A stretch of DNA of 64,000 bases from Rathayibacter sp. SW19 (lineage in GTDB: Bacteria; Actinomycetota; Actinomycetes; Actinomycetales; Microbacteriaceae). The stretch covers positions 2,046,001 through 2,110,000 of the forward strand of contig NZ_CP133020.1 of assembly GCF_030866825.1 (NCBI RefSeq), read 5' to 3'. The notes under the pieces are model-generated. The model did no database searches, was not told the DNA's origin, and saw only the letters and a program-made list of their open reading frames with translations. Below are positions 40,417 to 49,576 of this stretch, one piece after another. Within the stretch, counting starts at the first letter, position 1, and each line of letters opens with the position of its first letter. A program made the translations under genes and the position numbers.

Positions 40417-40555
40417 GGCGCCTCCTCAGGCTTACGGACTCAGTTCCTACGGCGATATGCGCACCTTCATGCGACACCAGTCGGGAACATCGGGCGCGTT
40501 TCTTCGAACGTGCCGCACAGAGCAGGTGATCGCCAGTCTCCAGTATCGTCGACAC
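40283..40555 (-). CDS. possible small Cys/His (zinc-finger-like) protein overlapping the zinc-ribbon gene
   Basis: GTG 40555 starts MSTILETGDHLLCAARSKKRARCSRLVSHEGAHIAVGTESVSL, with Cys-x9-Cys and His-x3-His, a plausible zinc site. The remaining half overlaps the 40416 gene in another frame and is Arg-rich. Either it is a short real protein, or it is the former N-terminus of the neighbour after a frameshift. Weak evidence. Confidence 0.25.
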   Translation of the reverse strand: MSTILETGDHLLCAARSKKRARCSRLVSHEGAHIAVGTESVSLRRRHAAWLPALHDRGGRVPVLWLSAAIQVHGRDGPGRLHALHEASRQ

Positions 40556-40668
40556 ACGCAGCTCTCGTTGGTGCGACCACTTTCGTCATCCTCATGGGGT
40601 GATGTCGCGGCAGATCCGCGACGTTACTGTCAGGTGTCAAAACGCCGGATCGATTGCGGGCGACACAA

Positions 40669-42294
40669 ATGGTGGGCAACACACGGAAAAAATGGGTGCC
40701 GGTATTGCTGCTCGGGTGTGCGCAGTTCGTCATGGTGCTCGATAGCACGGTCATGAACGTGTCGATCTCAACCGTGGTGAAAGACCTGCACACCAGCGTC
40801 GCGGCAATGCAAGGCGCGATCACCTTCTACACCCTCACGATGGCCGCGGTCATGCTCCTTGGCGCGAAACTCGGAGACGTCTGGGGGCGCCGTCGCGCGT
40901 TCGTCATTGGATCGATCGTGTACGCGTGCGGCTCGCTGACGACCGCGCTCAGCCCGAACTTTGCCGTACTCTTCCTTGGCTGGTCGGTCATCGAAGGACT
41001 CGGAGCGGTATTGGTCATCCCTGCCATTGCCGCCCTCGTTGCGAACAACTACACGGGTCACGACCGGGTCACCGCCTATGCCATCATCGGCGCGATTTCC
41101 GGCGCAGCCGTTGCGGCCGGTCCGTTGATCGGCGGGTTTCTCACCACCTACCTGAGTTGGCGGTACGTGTTCTTCGGGGAGTCGGTGATCATGGTGATCG
41201 TGCTGTTGTTCGCCCGATTCGTCGCCGATACCAGCCAGCCGCGAAGCATCCGTGTTGATGTGCTGAGCGTGCTGCTGTCGGCGGCGGGGCTGGTGCTCAT
41301 CGTTTTTGGAATGTTGCGCAGCAGCGTTTGGGGGTGGGTGCTTCCGGCTCACCCACCGACGATTTCCGGCAAGCCGATCGAGCCTCTCGGGCTGTCGTTG
41401 GTTCCGTACTTCATCGTCGCCGGTGCCGCTCTGTTGTGGTGGTTCTTTGTGCGGCAGCGTCAGCTCGTGGAGGCAGGACGACCCGCGTTGCTTCAGGTGT
41501 CGATGTTCGGCATCGCGCGGCTGCGTGCCGGCCTCTCGGTACTCGCCGCGCAATATGTCGTGACGGCCGGCTTGTTCTTCATGATCCCCGTCTACCTGCA
41601 GATGACGCTCGGCTACAACGCACTCGACACAGGGTTGAAGGTCTTCCCGTTGTCCGTGGCACTCATACTTTTTTCGATCGTGGGAACGCGTCTGTCTTCG
41701 ATTTGGTCCCCTCGCGCGATCGTTCGGCTCGGTCAACTGGTACTCATCGCGAGTTGCGTGACACTGCTCGCATCGGTGTCTCTGGAGCTCAAATCGATCG
41801 CGTTCGGCTTCGGAATGTTCTTCGCCGGCGCGGCACTGGGTCTGCTCGCCTCTCAGCTCGGCAACGTCAACATGTCGGCCGTCGACGAGGCGCAGACAAG
41901 CGAGGTCGGCGGGCTGCAAGGCGTCTTCCAGAACCTCGGCTCATCGCTTGGAACAGCGCTCATCGGCTCGATCCTGATCGCCACACTGGCGTCGTCATTC
42001 CTGGGCGGGGTTGCCAGCAGCGACCTTCCGTCCGCCGTTAAAAGTCAGGTGACGACTGCGAGCCAGGCCGGAATCCAAATCGTGCCGGTCAGCAGCGTTC
42101 CCGCCATCGCGGCGAAGGCCGGATTGACCAGCAGCCAAGGCGAGGAACTGACCACGATCTACAGCGATTCACAGGTGTCAGGGCTTCGGGCGTCGTTCCT
42201 CGGTCTCATCCTGTTCGCGATGGTGGCGCTGCTCTTCTCACGGAACATCCCGATCGAGGTCAGTGGCCGTTCACCTCGGAAGCGCGCGGGTTAA
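40669..42294 (+). CDS. MFS transporter, DHA2 (14-TM) drug:H+ antiporter family
   Basis: The 541-residue membrane protein has the MFS motifs 'VLDSTVMNVSISTVVKDLHTS' (TM1, motif D1), 'GAKLGDVWGRRRAFVIGSI' (motif A), and 'AISGAAVAAGPLIGGFLTTYLSWRYVFFGESVI' (motif C, the antiporter signature). A second half with 'NVNMSAVDEAQTSEVGGLQGVFQNLGSSLGTALIGSIL' follows, and a periplasmic loop of about 70 residues lies before the last helix. Substrate unknown. ATG 40669 is chosen over TTG 40654 by homology of the N-terminus. Confidence 0.9.
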   Translation: MVGNTRKKWVPVLLLGCAQFVMVLDSTVMNVSISTVVKDLHTSVAAMQGAITFYTLTMAAVMLLGAKLGDVWGRRRAFVIGSIVYACGSLTTALSPNFAVLFLGWSVIEGLGAVLVIPAIAALVANNYTGHDRVTAYAIIGAISGAAVAAGPLIGGFLTTYLSWRYVFFGESVIMVIVLLFARFVADTSQPRSIRVDVLSVLLSAAGLVLIVFGMLRSSVWGWVLPAHPPTISGKPIEPLGLSLVPYFIVAGAALLWWFFVRQRQLVEAGRPALLQVSMFGIARLRAGLSVLAAQYVVTAGLFFMIPVYLQMTLGYNALDTGLKVFPLSVALILFSIVGTRLSSIWSPRAIVRLGQLVLIASCVTLLASVSLELKSIAFGFGMFFAGAALGLLASQLGNVNMSAVDEAQTSEVGGLQGVFQNLGSSLGTALIGSILIATLASSFLGGVASSDLPSAVKSQVTTASQAGIQIVPVSSVPAIAAKAGLTSSQGEELTTIYSDSQVSGLRASFLGLILFAMVALLFSRNIPIEVSGRSPRKRAG

Positions 42295-42377
42295 CAGACG
42301 ACTGCTCGCGTCGGTCGAAACCGCAGACGCTGATCTCGCTTTTTCGCCTTCCAGCCTTCGGGCCTTCTGATCGTGCG

Positions 42378-43568
42378 TCAGGCTTCGGGGATCGGCTCTT
42401 TCGGCAGTTTCCGAACCTTCGTGCGGCGTCGGCGTCGCTCGGGGATCATCGAACGCATCTCTTCGAGCTTGCCGAAGCAAAGGAGGCGGTCGCCGCCCTC
42501 CAGCACCACACCGCTCCGCGGATTCGGAATCACCATCGCCCCACGGTGCAGCGTCAGCACGGTGATGTCCCTCTCGCCCAGCCCGGAATCGCCGAGCGGT
42601 TTGCCGATCAGATCGGCGTCGCCGTAGACGAGAAGTTCGGCCACGCCGTACCCGGTCGAGACGCTCAGCCGTTGACGCACGTCGATCTCCGGGAACGCGA
42701 CCTGGTTTGCGATGAAGTCGATGATTGCCCCGGCGACGTCAAGGCCGGTTGCTCGCTCGATACCCTCGAGCCCGGGGGAGGAGTTGACCTCCATCACGAG
42801 CGGGCCGTCGTTGCCCTCGAGCATGTCGACTCCTGCGACGCGCAAGCCCATGATCTGCGCGGAACGCACGGCCGCCGACTCGTAGTCGGGTGCCAGCACC
42901 ACCGGTTCAACGGTGCCGCCACGATGCAGATTCGACCGGAACTCATCGCCGGTCGCCACCCGTCGCATCGCCGCAACCACCCGGTCACCGACGACCAGCG
43001 CGCGGATGTCCCGTCCCCGGCTTTCCGAGATGAAGCTCTGAATCAACACGTTCTGCTTCGTTGAATGGAGCGTTTCGATGATCGCTTCTGCGATCTTCAC
43101 CTCCGGGGCGAGGATCACGCCGATGCCCTGAGTGCCGGCCAGTAGTTTGATGACCACGGGCGCACCGCCCACCTGTTCGATGGCAAGACGCACATCGGCA
43201 CGGCTGTGCACGAACGCCGTCGCAGGCATCGCAATGCTGTGGCGAGACAGGATCTGGTTCGCACGCAGCTTGTCGCGCGAGTTCGTGATGCCGTTTGCGG
43301 TGTTGGGCGTGTAGACATCCATTTGCTCGAATTGACGCACGACGGCCGTGCCGAAATACGTGATCGAGCTGCCGATCCGCGGCAGGATCGCGTCATAATC
43401 CGATAGCAGTTTGCCGCGATATTGGAGGTCGGGCTCTGGGCCGGATAGGTCGATGGCGAAGCGGAGCGTGTCCAGCACCTTCGACCTATGACCGCGTTGA
43501 AGCGCAGCCGCACGCAACCGCTGCGTCGAATACGCCTGCGGGGCGCGCGAGAGAATAGCGAGTTTCAT
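42378..43568 (-). CDS. RimK-type ATP-grasp ligase fused to a C-terminal TrkA-C (RCK_C) domain
   Basis: 396 residues. The N-terminal three quarters are RimK-like (ligases that add glutamate or similar groups to a protein or peptide C-terminus): 'DAILPRIGSSITYFGTAVVRQFEQMDVYTPN', 'VVIKLLAGTQGIGVILAPE', 'QSFISESRGRDIRALVVGDRVVAAMRR', 'GPLVMEVNSSPGLEGIERATGLDVAGAIIDFI'. Residues about 300-385 form a TrkA-C domain ('LLVYGDADLIGKPLGDSGLGERDITVLTLHRGAMVIPNPRSGVVLEGGDRLLCFGKLEEM'), which in K+ channels binds small ligands. It is divergent, by 25 bp, from a RimB-like protease gene. The substrate is unknown. Confidence 0.9.
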   Translation of the reverse strand: MKLAILSRAPQAYSTQRLRAAALQRGHRSKVLDTLRFAIDLSGPEPDLQYRGKLLSDYDAILPRIGSSITYFGTAVVRQFEQMDVYTPNTANGITNSRDKLRANQILSRHSIAMPATAFVHSRADVRLAIEQVGGAPVVIKLLAGTQGIGVILAPEVKIAEAIIETLHSTKQNVLIQSFISESRGRDIRALVVGDRVVAAMRRVATGDEFRSNLHRGGTVEPVVLAPDYESAAVRSAQIMGLRVAGVDMLEGNDGPLVMEVNSSPGLEGIERATGLDVAGAIIDFIANQVAFPEIDVRQRLSVSTGYGVAELLVYGDADLIGKPLGDSGLGERDITVLTLHRGAMVIPNPRSGVVLEGGDRLLCFGKLEEMRSMIPERRRRRTKVRKLPKEPIPEA

Positions 43569-43593
43569 TCGGGGCCCCTGCCAAGATGGTGGA

Positions 43594-44082
43594 GTGAGAG
43601 ACGAACTCCATTCAAGCACCATCGTGGGCTGGCGCGAGTGGGTGAAGCTGCCCGGAATCGGCGTGCCCTGGATCAAGGCAAAACTCGACACCGGTGCCCG
43701 CAGTTCGTCATTGCACGCCTTCGACATCGAGGAACTACCAGGCAAGGGAGACGAGGGGCAAGGCCGCGTGCTGTTCAGCGTGCGACCGTGGCAGCGATCC
43801 GTTGAGGATGTCATCACTGTGGAGTGTGCGGTGCATGATCGTCGCACGGTTCGCAGTTCGTCTGGGCACGCAGAGGACCGCATCGTGGTGCTCGTCGATG
43901 TCGAACTGTTCGGCCGAACGGTCACAGCCGAGACGACGTTGAGCAACCGCGATCAAATGGGGTTTCGGATGCTCGTCGGTCGCGAAGCGCTGCGTCAAGG
44001 ATTCATCGTGGACGCAGGTCGGTCGTTTCTCGGCGGTCGCGCACCCCGCGAGGTCCGGCGCCATAATCGCGGGCGCGGCTGA
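43594..44082 (+). CDS. RimB-like retropepsin-fold aspartic protease (RimK partner)
   Basis: The 162-residue protein has 'VGWREWVKLPGIGVPWIKAKLDTGARSSSLHA' with the D-T-G active site, then 'FSVRPWQRS', 'DRIVVLVDVELFGRTVTAETTLSNRDQMGFRMLVGREALRQGFIVDAGRSFLGG', the pattern of the ATP-dependent zinc protease/RimB family. In proteobacteria RimB works with RimK, cutting back the added residues. The divergent RimK-TrkA-C gene supports the same pairing here. GTG 43594 is the most likely start. Confidence 0.88.
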   Translation: MRDELHSSTIVGWREWVKLPGIGVPWIKAKLDTGARSSSLHAFDIEELPGKGDEGQGRVLFSVRPWQRSVEDVITVECAVHDRRTVRSSSGHAEDRIVVLVDVELFGRTVTAETTLSNRDQMGFRMLVGREALRQGFIVDAGRSFLGGRAPREVRRHNRGRG

Positions 44083-44124
44083 ACCCGGTGAACGCCGTCG
44101 CTGAGCGCTGCGTAGGCTGAGATC

Positions 44125-44829
44125 ATGCCTGCTGTGCTCGCCGATGCCCGCGCTCAACTCGCGGCGCTCTGCATGCGCGGCCTCGACTGGCAGGTCGACG
44201 CATCGCGGATGATGCTGCGCCCAACTGATGCGCGTCGCGCCGCTGTGCTGGTGCTCTTCGGGCGCCTCGACCCTGTGGCGGCATGGGCGCAGTCCGAGGT
44301 GTGGGCATCCGCTGCCGCGTTCGCCCCGGTCGCGCGCGACCTCGACGTACTCCTGCTGCGCCGGTCGGACACCCTGGACAACCATCCGGGCCAGATTGCG
44401 TTCCCGGGTGGTCGGGTTGAGGCATTCGATGTGGATGCCACTGCTGCGGCGCTGCGTGAGGCGGTCGAGGAAACCGGGCTGGAGCCCTCAGGCGTTGAAA
44501 CGCTCGGCACGCTGCCCGACTTGTCCGTGCCGGTGAGCAATCACGTGGTTACGCCAGTTGCGGCGTGGTGGACCCTTCCCTCAGTCGTCGCAGCGGTCGA
44601 CCGCCAGGAGACCGACGACGTGTTTCGGATACCGGTCGCTGAGATGCTCGATCCCGCCAACCGGGTGATGACGCAGCACCGGTCCGGGTCCCGGGTGTTC
44701 AGCGCGCCGGCGTTCGCAGTGGACGGTCGCCTGGTCTGGGGCTTCACCGCCATCGTGTTGTCGCGGATGTTCGACGAACTCGGCTGGGCCGTGCCGTGGG
44801 ATCACACTCGCACGGTGCAACCGTACTGA
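44125..44829 (+). CDS. NUDIX hydrolase, CoA pyrophosphatase (NudL/YeaB) type
   Basis: 234 residues. The Nudix box is 'GGRVEAFDVDATAAALREAVEETGLEP' (GX5EX7REVXEEXGX pattern with one variation), preceded by 'LDVLLLRRSDTLDNHPGQIAFPGGR', the CoA-diphosphatase-specific form. It likely hydrolyses CoA or related diphosphates. The next gene begins 20 bp after its stop. Confidence 0.88.
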   Translation: MPAVLADARAQLAALCMRGLDWQVDASRMMLRPTDARRAAVLVLFGRLDPVAAWAQSEVWASAAAFAPVARDLDVLLLRRSDTLDNHPGQIAFPGGRVEAFDVDATAAALREAVEETGLEPSGVETLGTLPDLSVPVSNHVVTPVAAWWTLPSVVAAVDRQETDDVFRIPVAEMLDPANRVMTQHRSGSRVFSAPAFAVDGRLVWGFTAIVLSRMFDELGWAVPWDHTRTVQPY

Positions 44830-44849
44830 CCGGGTGGCATGATGGGCGC

Positions 44850-45440
44850 ATGAAGCCAGAACTGCATCTGACCGGTGACCAGGCAGCGGATGCGTTGCTC
44901 TCCTCCGATCCGCTCGCTCTCGTCATCGGAATGCTGCTTGACCAGCAAGTTTCCATGGAAAGCGCGTTCGCCGGCCCGGCGAAGATCGCTGCACGGATGG
45001 GCGCCGCGGGCTCCCTTGATGCGGCAGCAATCGCGGCCTACGACCCGGAGGCGTTCGTTGAACTGTTCCGCGTGACACCGGCGGTGCACCGTTTTCCCGG
45101 CTCGATGGCCGCTCGCGTGCAGACCCTGTGCCGCACGGTCGTGGAGGACTGGGGCGGCGATGCGTCCGCGATCTGGAAGCGCGGCGACCCGACCGGCGTC
45201 GAGGTGCTCGCCCGGTTGAAGAAGCTGCCCGGGTTCGGCGACCAGAAGGCGAAGATCTTCCTCGCGCTGCTCGGCAAGCAGTACGGGCTGGATGCGCCCG
45301 GCTGGCGCGAAGCATCCGCACCGCTTGGCGAACCGGGCACGTTCCACTCGGTCGCAGACATCGTCGACGCGGACTCGCTCGCCCTCGTGCGCGAGTCGAA
45401 GAAGGCGCACAAGGCCGCGATGAAGGCCGCCCGCGGCTGA
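44850..45440 (+). CDS. HhH-GPD superfamily base-excision DNA repair protein
   Basis: The 196-residue protein has the helix-hairpin-helix 'LKKLPGFGDQKAKIFLALLGKQYG' and 'LVIGMLLDQQVSMESAFAGPAKIAARMG', the layout of 3-methyladenine glycosylase-like HhH-GPD proteins common in actinobacteria. The usual catalytic Asp site is replaced by the 'LDAPGWREAS' segment, so catalytic type is uncertain. ATG 44850 starts at the conserved MKPELHLTGDQAADALL. Confidence 0.85.
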   Translation: MKPELHLTGDQAADALLSSDPLALVIGMLLDQQVSMESAFAGPAKIAARMGAAGSLDAAAIAAYDPEAFVELFRVTPAVHRFPGSMAARVQTLCRTVVEDWGGDASAIWKRGDPTGVEVLARLKKLPGFGDQKAKIFLALLGKQYGLDAPGWREASAPLGEPGTFHSVADIVDADSLALVRESKKAHKAAMKAARG

Positions 45441-45527
45441 GCGCATTGCGGTGGCCTGACGTGCGCGAGGGCGGCATCATCCTGCGCGGGTGATTGCCGG
45501 GCGGCGCGACGCGGTTACCGTGACGCC

Positions 45528-46382
45528 ATGACAAACGAACCAGAGCTCAGCAAGCCGGCGAGCACAGTGCTGTCAGACCTCGTCCACGGCAGGTTGCTGC
45601 ACTTGCCGGTGAGCATCGACCAGTCGATCGAAGACTTCCACGACTCATCGCAGGAGTGGCGGCGACTCGTGTCCGAGTTGCTCGGCACCTTCTTCCTGGT
45701 GCTGGTGGCAGCGGGTGGCGGGATGATGGGTCAAGCGTTCGCAGGCACGATCACCCGGACCGACGCGGTCGTGGCACCGGGATTGATGGTGTTTGCGATC
45801 ATCCTGTTCATGGGCAAGGTTTCAGGCGCGCACTTGAATCCTGCCGTCAGTATCGCGTTCGCGTTGCGCGGTGACTTCCCGTGGGCGCGCGTACCTGGCT
45901 ACATTCTCATCCAGTTGATCGGGGCGAGTCTCGCCGCATGGTTCCTCACCGGGGTGCTTCCGGTGTCTGCTTCATTCGGGTCGAACTACCCGGCCAAGGG
46001 GTACTCAGACGGCATCGCATTCGTCATGGAACTGGTACTGACATTCGGGCTGGTCAGCGTGATCCTGGGCACCGCATCCGGTGCGCAGAACGTGGGCATC
46101 ATCGGGGCGTTCGGGGTCGGCGCGTACATCGTTCTGGCGGGACTGTGGGGGAGTCCGATTTCCGGGGCATCGATGAACCCGGCACGAACCTTCGGCCCGG
46201 ACCTCGTGTCCGGCGACTTCACCGGATACTGGCTTTACGTGGTCGGACCCATCGCCGGAGGAGTCATCGCCGTGGGGATGGCTTTCCTGCTGCGCGGACG
46301 CGGGGGAGGCGCATCCGGTTCCGGGGCAGCACAGGGCGAGCTCAATACGATCGTCGCGGCCGACTCAGAAGCGCCGCGCTGA
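45528..46382 (+). CDS. MIP-family aquaporin / glycerol channel
   Basis: The 284-residue membrane channel has both NPA boxes (HLNPAVS and SMNPARTFGP) and about six helices. The N-terminal cytosolic extension of about 45 residues ('SIDQSIEDFHDSSQEWRRLVSELLGT') is longer than usual, and a Gly/Ala-rich tail follows the last helix. Substrate (water, glycerol, small solutes) cannot be decided. The 3' end overlaps the convergent membrane-protein gene by 41 bp. Confidence 0.9.
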   Translation: MTNEPELSKPASTVLSDLVHGRLLHLPVSIDQSIEDFHDSSQEWRRLVSELLGTFFLVLVAAGGGMMGQAFAGTITRTDAVVAPGLMVFAIILFMGKVSGAHLNPAVSIAFALRGDFPWARVPGYILIQLIGASLAAWFLTGVLPVSASFGSNYPAKGYSDGIAFVMELVLTFGLVSVILGTASGAQNVGIIGAFGVGAYIVLAGLWGSPISGASMNPARTFGPDLVSGDFTGYWLYVVGPIAGGVIAVGMAFLLRGRGGGASGSGAAQGELNTIVAADSEAPR

Positions 46383-46968
46383 AGAAACATACCGCACCTG
46401 TGAAGGTGCCGGCGTTAGCCCAGAACAGGCTCACCATGCTACTCGTCTCGGGAAGTACGAACGCGCCAACCGCCGAGACGGCGAACAGCACGGAGCCGAG
46501 CATGTTCAACCACGTCGTGCGCCAGACGCGAGCGTTCGGATCCCAGAGCTTGTCGCGCTTCGTTGTCGCGACAACTGCGAACGCGCTGGCGAGAAGAAAT
46601 GCGCTCGAGCCGAAGGCGTCCGGGCGCCAGCCGCTGTTCAGGCGCGTGCTGCTGTTCAGCGCCGTCACGAGCGCGTCGGTCGTGCTCACGTTGAAGAACA
46701 GTGTGCCGACGAACTGCACTGCGGCGGCCCACCAATCGTAGACATCCGCTCGGGTGGTGCCTCGGCGAGGCGGCCTGCGGCCGCTCAGACTCAGCTGAAT
46801 GAACGCTGCCACGGTGAAGAACAGTGCGCCGATGAAGAACGTCACATTGTCGATCACGGTTCCAACCGCCTGCGCGTACAGCGGTACTGCGCCCAGCATG
46901 AACGCGAGCGACCCAATCGCGAATCCCCACGCCTCGCGCCGCAGACGCCTGACAGGTTGTGCAGCCAC
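46342..46968 (-). CDS. YrhK-like integral membrane protein
   Basis: From GTG 46968 the product is 208 residues with about six helices, including 'AWGFAIGSLAFMLGAVPLYAQ', 'VTFFIGALFFTVAAFIQLSL', 'YDWWAAAVQFVGTLFFNVSTTDAL', 'LFWANAGTFTGAVCFFSAALLS'. The YrhK domain has no known function. The frame is open to ATG 47100, which would add a tail of five-residue repeats (EPxIR) overlapping the LuxR gene. The GTG is preferred because GGGGAA precedes it, but the longer form is possible. Confidence 0.65.
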   Translation of the reverse strand: MAAQPVRRLRREAWGFAIGSLAFMLGAVPLYAQAVGTVIDNVTFFIGALFFTVAAFIQLSLSGRRPPRRGTTRADVYDWWAAAVQFVGTLFFNVSTTDALVTALNSSTRLNSGWRPDAFGSSAFLLASAFAVVATTKRDKLWDPNARVWRTTWLNMLGSVLFAVSAVGAFVLPETSSMVSLFWANAGTFTGAVCFFSAALLSRPRRSY

Positions 46969-46980
46969 GGTCGTTCCCCA

Positions 46981-47043
46981 CTCTCGGATGTTCGGCTCTC
47001 GGATGCCGGGCTCTCGGGTGTTCGGCTCTCGGATCTTCGGCTC
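46981..47043. repeat. 15-bp tandem repeat, about four copies
   Basis: Units of TCTCGGATGTTCGGC with small changes lie between the YrhK-like gene and the end of the LuxR gene. Read on the minus strand in the YrhK-like frame they give EPKIR-EPNTR-EPGIR-EPNIR. The unit length of 15 keeps the frame open. Confidence 0.8.
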
Positions 47044-49576
47044 AGACGAGCAGGCCGAGTTCGCGTGCGCGTTCGATCGCTGCACTCCGATTCGGCGCAT
47101 CGAGTTTGCGGTAAATGTGAACGATGTGCGTCTTGATCGTGTTCACTGAAACGAAGCAGCGTTCCGCGAGTTCCAGGTTCGTGAAACGACTGGGCAAATA
47201 CGCCAAGATTTCTCGCTCCCGGTACGTGAGCGGTTCAGGCAGTTCTGCGCCGGGAGCAGCAGGAAGCGACTGCGCGGCGCGGTGCAGCACGCGGGCAAGA
47301 AATGCGGAGCGCGGCTCCGGCAGTTGTGCGAGCTGTTTGATGACGTGCGGGCCGCCGCGGAGGAACACATCGACCAAATCATTCGTCTCGGCCAGCTCGA
47401 GCGCCCGCTCGAAGAGCGCCTGCGACTGGGCGAGCTCGCCGACCGAATTCATCAGCCACGCCTGCAGTATGAGGTGTTCGACGCTCACGAGCGGGCCGTC
47501 CGACGGCGCAGGCGAGGCTACTCGCGCGAGCAGCGTGCGGGCGTACTCCGGTTGCCCGAGCGTGAGCGCTGTGGCGACGCGTTCGAAAAGCACAGCCGGC
47601 GTCGGGGTGCCGCCGGGCCAGGCCTGCGCAGTGTGATCGGTACTTCCCGCGAGTCGCTGTTGTCGCCCGTGCAACGCCTTCAGCCGGTCGCGAACAACGG
47701 CGGGCGGCGGTCCGTCGGGCGGTGCTGATTCCGTGGGGTCGTTCGACGCGGCTCGCAACAGTTGTACTTCAACATGCTGCACCCACAACAACTGCGCGCG
47801 CCGGTTGGACGAGGCGCGGACCAACCCTTCGTGAAGGGCGAGCGCTGCCCGATGCGGCTCGGAGCGCTCCAGCGCGATCAGTGCGAGCGCAAGGTAGGCG
47901 TCGGCGGAGACCGAGTGAACAATCAGGTGTGCTGCCTTCGCAACGTTCAACGCCTCAGTCGCTGACTCTTCCGCGTCGTGAAGGCGCCCGCTCCAGGCCT
48001 CGACCAGCGCGAGCGAGCCGAGAGCGCTCACTCTCCATGGTGAGTATTCTGCACCCTCGGAGGCGAGCGAGCGCTGGAGCCAGCGGCGCGCTTCGACCAG
48101 ATTGCCTGCGAGAAAGTGGGCTCGACCGCCAGAGAAAAGCACTGTCGCAAGCAGCGATGCTCGATCGGTCAGGTGCAACAGGTCGGGCGTCTTGACGTGC
48201 GGGTGCTCCTCCAGGAGTCGCAGCGCTCGCACCGCGAAATCGACTGACGTCTCGGGATGAGGCGACCACTGAACTCGTCCGGCAATGAGGGCGCTCGCGA
48301 CCACGCGCTGCCCGATCGTCGCGCGGGGATGATTCATCGCCCGGCGCAGAATGTCTTCAGCGGCCACTGTCTGGCCGGCGAGTCCGCGGAGAAAGCCGAG
48401 GAGAAGAGTCAAGTTGAGTTCGTCTGCGCTGCGCGATTGAGGTAGTGCCGTGATCCAGCGAATCATCGTGAGCATTTCGCCGCGCTCGAAGATTTCCGAG
48501 CCCCGCGCCCGGATCAATTCTTCCGCGCTTTCCCACTTTTGTGCGCGCAACAGATATTCGACGGCCGGATGCACCTCTTCGCGATCCAGATGCCACCGCG
48601 CAGCCTTGGTCAGCATCTCCGCCTCCGACTCGGTGCTCTCCGCGTGAAGCCGTGAGCGGAGAAAGTCCCGGAACAGATGATTGAAACGGAACCATTCGCG
48701 ACGGTTGTCCAGTGGAACCAGAAACATCGATTTTCGTTCCAGCTCTTCGAAGAATCCCTGCGCCTCGGGTTCGCCGGTGACGAACGTGACGAGATCCGCG
48801 CACATGTTCTCCAGCACAGAAACGCGAAGCAACATGGTACGTGTGCGCACCGGTTGCGACTGCAGCACTTCCTCACGCAGGTAGTCGGCAACGAAACGGT
48901 CAGTTCCCGTGAATCGGGTGATGAATTCGTCTGGATTGTCCTGTGCGCGCAAGGCCAGACCGGCCAGTTGTAGTCCGGCCGCCCACCCTTCGGCTTGCTC
49001 CGTCAGAATCGCGATGCTGTGAGGCGAGAGTGTGCGACCGGAGATTCGAGCGATCAGCTCGGCAGACTGCATGCTGTCGAGTGCGAGATCGGCGCCGCGG
49101 ACGTCTGTGAGAGCGCCCTGAAGGCGTCGCCTGCTTATCGTGACGGGCAACTCCGAACGCGCGGAAAACACCAGGTGGACGTTCGGCGGCACGACATCGA
49201 CCAACCGCACCAAATCGGAAACCAAGTCCTGATTCGCGAAAAGGTGATGAAGATCGTCGAGCACGATCACCAGTGGAGGCAGATCGCCCATCGCCTCGCT
49301 GACGGCGTCGAGGAACGGCGTGCCGAGTCCGCCGTCGTGCAACGCGACCAGTTGCGCAAGCTCCTTGATTTCGGGATTCGAGCCGGGAAGGCCGGCGAGT
49401 AGGCGACGCACGAAATATGCGGGGTCGTTGTCCGCAGCGACGATGTCAAGCCAGACGAAGTCGAGTTCGGGATGCGACGACGCCCATTGCGACAGCAACA
49501 CCGTCTTACCGGCGCCGGCTTGTGCGATGAGCAGAGTCAGCGTAGTCGCCAGCGAGTCATCCAGCGCCGAGCGCAA
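47042..49576 (-). CDS. MalT-like LuxR family regulator (ATPase-TPR-HTH)
   Basis: 844 residues: a STAND-type ATPase with Walker A AQAGAGKT and 'LVIVLDDLHHL' (Walker B), a TPR-like middle region, and a C-terminal LuxR HTH 'LPEPLTYREREILAYLPSRFTNLELAERCFVSVNTIKTHIVHIYRKLDAPNRSAAIERARELGLLV'. The frame before TTG 49576 still matches the family ('HFEPAHAIDRPLLRSALDD') back to a TAG, yet has no ATG or GTG, so the start is uncertain or the 5' end damaged. It is divergent from gadB and is the best candidate for its regulator. Confidence 0.88.
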   Translation of the reverse strand: MRSALDDSLATTLTLLIAQAGAGKTVLLSQWASSHPELDFVWLDIVAADNDPAYFVRRLLAGLPGSNPEIKELAQLVALHDGGLGTPFLDAVSEAMGDLPPLVIVLDDLHHLFANQDLVSDLVRLVDVVPPNVHLVFSARSELPVTISRRRLQGALTDVRGADLALDSMQSAELIARISGRTLSPHSIAILTEQAEGWAAGLQLAGLALRAQDNPDEFITRFTGTDRFVADYLREEVLQSQPVRTRTMLLRVSVLENMCADLVTFVTGEPEAQGFFEELERKSMFLVPLDNRREWFRFNHLFRDFLRSRLHAESTESEAEMLTKAARWHLDREEVHPAVEYLLRAQKWESAEELIRARGSEIFERGEMLTMIRWITALPQSRSADELNLTLLLGFLRGLAGQTVAAEDILRRAMNHPRATIGQRVVASALIAGRVQWSPHPETSVDFAVRALRLLEEHPHVKTPDLLHLTDRASLLATVLFSGGRAHFLAGNLVEARRWLQRSLASEGAEYSPWRVSALGSLALVEAWSGRLHDAEESATEALNVAKAAHLIVHSVSADAYLALALIALERSEPHRAALALHEGLVRASSNRRAQLLWVQHVEVQLLRAASNDPTESAPPDGPPPAVVRDRLKALHGRQQRLAGSTDHTAQAWPGGTPTPAVLFERVATALTLGQPEYARTLLARVASPAPSDGPLVSVEHLILQAWLMNSVGELAQSQALFERALELAETNDLVDVFLRGGPHVIKQLAQLPEPRSAFLARVLHRAAQSLPAAPGAELPEPLTYREREILAYLPSRFTNLELAERCFVSVNTIKTHIVHIYRKLDAPNRSAAIERARELGLLV

